Shown here in pieces: positions 5,858 to 7,370 of a DNA stretch of 7,370 bases. The DNA comes from Chloroflexota bacterium. GTDB lineage: Bacteria > Chloroflexota > Dormibacteria > Dormibacterales > Dormibacteraceae. The first letter of the stretch is position 1; every line of letters starts with the position of its first letter. The position numbers and the translations under genes are program-made. The DNA is taken from assembly GCA_005880175.1 (NCBI GenBank), contig VBJR01000205.1, positions 1 to 7,370 of the forward strand. The letters are read 5' to 3'. The notes under the pieces were generated by a model. The model made no database searches. It saw only the letters and a program-made list of their open reading frames with translations, and was not told the origin of the DNA.

Positions 5858-5884
5858 CCGCCCCGACCGGCCATGGCTGCCGGC

Positions 5885-7156
5885 TCAGGCGCGGTAGTCG
5901 GGGTGGGCGACGATGACCGTCGCGTTGTGGCCACCGAAGCCGAAAGAGTTGTTCATCGCCACGGCGACATGGGCTCGCCGTGGGTTGTGGGCGACGTGGT
6001 CGAGTGCGCACTCTGGATCGGCGGCGTCGAGGTTGATGGTGGGCGGAATCTGGCTGTGCTGGATGGCGAGCACGCAGATGGCGGTCTCGAGGGCGCCGCT
6101 CGCTCCCAGGAGGTGGGCGTGCACCGACTTCGTGGAGCTGACCGGCACCCGGGCGGCGTGCCGCCCCATCGCAGTCCGGATGGCGCGTGTCTCGGCGACG
6201 TCGCCGGCCCTTGTGCCGGTGGAGTGGGCGTTCAGATAGTCGACGGCGCCCGGGTCGATGCCCGCGCGCCGCAGCGCGCCACCCATCGACCTGGCTGCCC
6301 CCGCGCCCGACGGGTCCGGGTCGGTCGGATGATGACAGTCCGCACTGGCGCCGTAACCCAGTACCTCGGCCAGGACCCGGGCACCCCGTGCCCGCGCCGA
6401 TCGCAGGTCCTCGAGCACGAGCATCGCGGCACCCTCTCCGATGACGAATCCATCGCGCTCCCGGTCGAACGGCCGGCAGGCGCGGTGAGGCTGGTCGTTG
6501 CGCTCGCTGACCGCGCGCATGCTGCAGAAGCCGGCCAGGATCAGTGGTGTTATGGCGGCCTCCGACCCGCCGGCCAGCATGGCCCGGGCGTCTCCCCGCC
6601 GGATGATCTCCGCCGCCTCACCGATCGCATGCGCGCCACCGGCGCACGCGCTGGCGAGTCCGAAGCTGGGACCGCCGAGGCCGACGTGCGTTGCGACCAC
6701 GTTCGACACGGAGATGCTCAGCACCGACCAGATCGCTGATCTGTCGAGTCCGACGCCGTCTCCAGCGAGCAGGCGCTGGTGGCTGGCCACGATCATCTCG
6801 ATGCCGCCGAAGGCGGTCGCCACGACGACGCCGATGTCCTGCCGAGACCCGTGCTCACAGTCGAGTCCCGCGTCGGCCAGGGCCGCTCTGGCCGCCGCGA
6901 GCGCGAACTGACCGCAGCGTCCCGTCTGCCGGGCTGTCTCGCGGTCCATGAAGCGCAGCGGTTCGAAATCCCGCACCTCGGCCGCGATACGAGTCGGATA
7001 TTCGGCCGCGGGAAACCTGGTTATCTGGCCGACGGCGGAGCGTCCCTCGACCAGGCTCGTCCAGATCGCGTCGGGAGCGCCACCGATCGGAGTCACCAAT
7101 CCGAGACCGGTGATGGCAACGCGCCTGGTCCGGAGAGTGGACTTCTGCACGTTCAC
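5885..7156 (-). CDS. Beta-ketoacyl-ACP synthase II family protein (FabF-like)
   Basis: A 423-aa elongating ketosynthase of the FabF type. It condenses acyl-ACP with malonyl-ACP in type II fatty-acid or polyketide systems. The start RRVAITGLGLVTPIG is typical. Cys171 (ASACAGGAHAIGEA), His311 (NAHSTGT), Lys343 (SSTKS) and His348 (HAHLLGASGA) match E. coli Cys163/His303/Lys335/His340 with a constant offset of 8, and the C-terminal NSFGFGGHN loop is present. It is therefore a catalytic ketosynthase, not a Cys-less chain-length factor. Deviations near the active site: NAHSTGT for the usual NAHGT(S/G)T, SVHAHLLGA for SMTGHLLGA, and GFGGHN for GFGGTN. The start is GTG 7156 with a weak ribosome-binding site; GTG 7150 is equally possible. 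It lies 55 bp after the NTF2-like gene and 102 bp before the KAS III gene. Pairing and divergence suggest a pathway-specific rather than a housekeeping enzyme. Confidence 0.94.
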   Translation of the reverse strand: MNVQKSTLRTRRVAITGLGLVTPIGGAPDAIWTSLVEGRSAVGQITRFPAAEYPTRIAAEVRDFEPLRFMDRETARQTGRCGQFALAAARAALADAGLDCEHGSRQDIGVVVATAFGGIEMIVASHQRLLAGDGVGLDRSAIWSVLSISVSNVVATHVGLGGPSFGLASACAGGAHAIGEAAEIIRRGDARAMLAGGSEAAITPLILAGFCSMRAVSERNDQPHRACRPFDRERDGFVIGEGAAMLVLEDLRSARARGARVLAEVLGYGASADCHHPTDPDPSGAGAARSMGGALRRAGIDPGAVDYLNAHSTGTRAGDVAETRAIRTAMGRHAARVPVSSTKSVHAHLLGASGALETAICVLAIQHSQIPPTINLDAADPECALDHVAHNPRRAHVAVAMNNSFGFGGHNATVIVAHPDYRA

Positions 7157-7211
7157 GCGTCACTCGGTCCGCGGCGGTCCCTGGAAACGTGCGAAAGTCC
7201 ACACACTGGCC

Positions 7212-7370
7212 CTAGCTGTAGAAGTCGTCGACGTTGTACTGGTCGTCGGTGAACATCCATGACTCCACGATCTTGCCGTCGCGGATCCGCTGGATGTGGA
7301 CGAAACGGACGCTCAGCTTCTTGCCGTTGGCCTCCCCCGTGCGCGTGCCCCAGGCGATGGCGTGATCGTC
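7212..7370 (-). CDS. SnoaL/NTF2-like family protein (C-terminal part; 5' end outside window)
   Basis: The last 52 codons of a leftward gene, ending in TAG at 7214-7212. The visible part reads DDHAIAWGTRTGEANGKKLS, then VRFVHIQRIRDGKIVESWMF and TDDQYNVDDFYS. The 'H..RIRDGKIVE.W.F.DD.Y..D.F' pattern is the usual C-terminal beta-sheet and tail of nuclear-transport-factor-2/SnoaL-like proteins. Some of these are polyketide cyclases or hydroxylase-like enzymes and many are of unknown role. It differs clearly in its C-terminal half from the SnoaL-like gene at 1-408, so it belongs to another subgroup rather than being a recent duplicate. It is first in the visible operon with KAS II (55-bp gap) and KAS III. 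Confidence 0.85.
   Translation of the reverse strand, partial: DDHAIAWGTRTGEANGKKLSVRFVHIQRIRDGKIVESWMFTDDQYNVDDFYS

Noticed and set aside
4772..6739. 655-codon open frame on the plus strand opposite the two ketosynthase genes
   Set aside because: It is the antisense shadow of the KAS III and KAS II genes, which carry complete catalytic motifs. The product is Arg/Gly/Ala-rich with no domain, as expected in GC-rich DNA.
1..7370. CRISPR arrays, tRNA or rRNA genes, intact transposases, classical T-tract terminators
   Set aside because: None seen on either strand. The only repeats are the 61-bp pair, the heptamer array and short palindromes.

Overview
This looks like a piece of an actinomycete chromosome (Streptomyces / Streptosporangiales type). 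The DNA is GC-rich, codons are strongly G/C-ending, several starts are GTG, and the proteins are typical actinobacterial versions of their families. It reads as the edge or interior of a secondary-metabolite (polyketide or fatty-acid-like) locus. It holds a FabF-type and a FabH-type ketosynthase in tandem, two SnoaL/NTF2-fold proteins, a cytochrome P450 and a broken acyl-CoA synthetase. A 3-methyladenine DNA glycosylase sits among them. No acyl carrier protein, ketoreductase, regulator or transporter is inside the window, so the product cannot be named.

Layout. 1-408 (-): a SnoaL-like ester cyclase, cut by the window edge near its C-terminus. 409-992: a long intergenic region with hairpins, copy 1 of a 61-bp direct repeat, a CCAATCA/TGATTGG dyad and a possible 72-aa small ORF (770-988). 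993-2416 (+): an AMP-forming acyl-CoA synthetase split by a deletion plus frameshift near 1557. 2425-3639 (-): a complete cytochrome P450. 3636-3752 (-): a 38-aa ORF with an ideal Shine-Dalgarno that overlaps the P450 start as ATGA. 3753-4168: an intergenic region with an inverted array of CACGGAG heptamers (3828-3975) and copy 2 of the 61-bp repeat (4045-4105). 4169-4753 (+): DNA-3-methyladenine glycosylase I. 4760-5782 (-): a KAS III protein. 5885-7156 (-): a KAS II protein. 7212-7370 (-): the C-terminal end of another SnoaL/NTF2-fold protein.

How the genes may work together (inference). The leftward unit NTF2-like > KAS II > KAS III looks like one operon for carbon-chain building or priming. 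The P450 would oxidise a product or intermediate. The acyl-CoA synthetase would once have activated a carboxylic acid but now looks dead. The glycosylase could be a housekeeping repair gene at the cluster edge or a self-resistance gene against a DNA-alkylating product; its family-typical pocket Glu appears to be Asn.

The points most worth a second look are the small ORF coupled to the P450, the same repeat lying in both divergent intergenic regions, the deleted synthetase, the heptamer array, and the glycosylase's position and pocket change.
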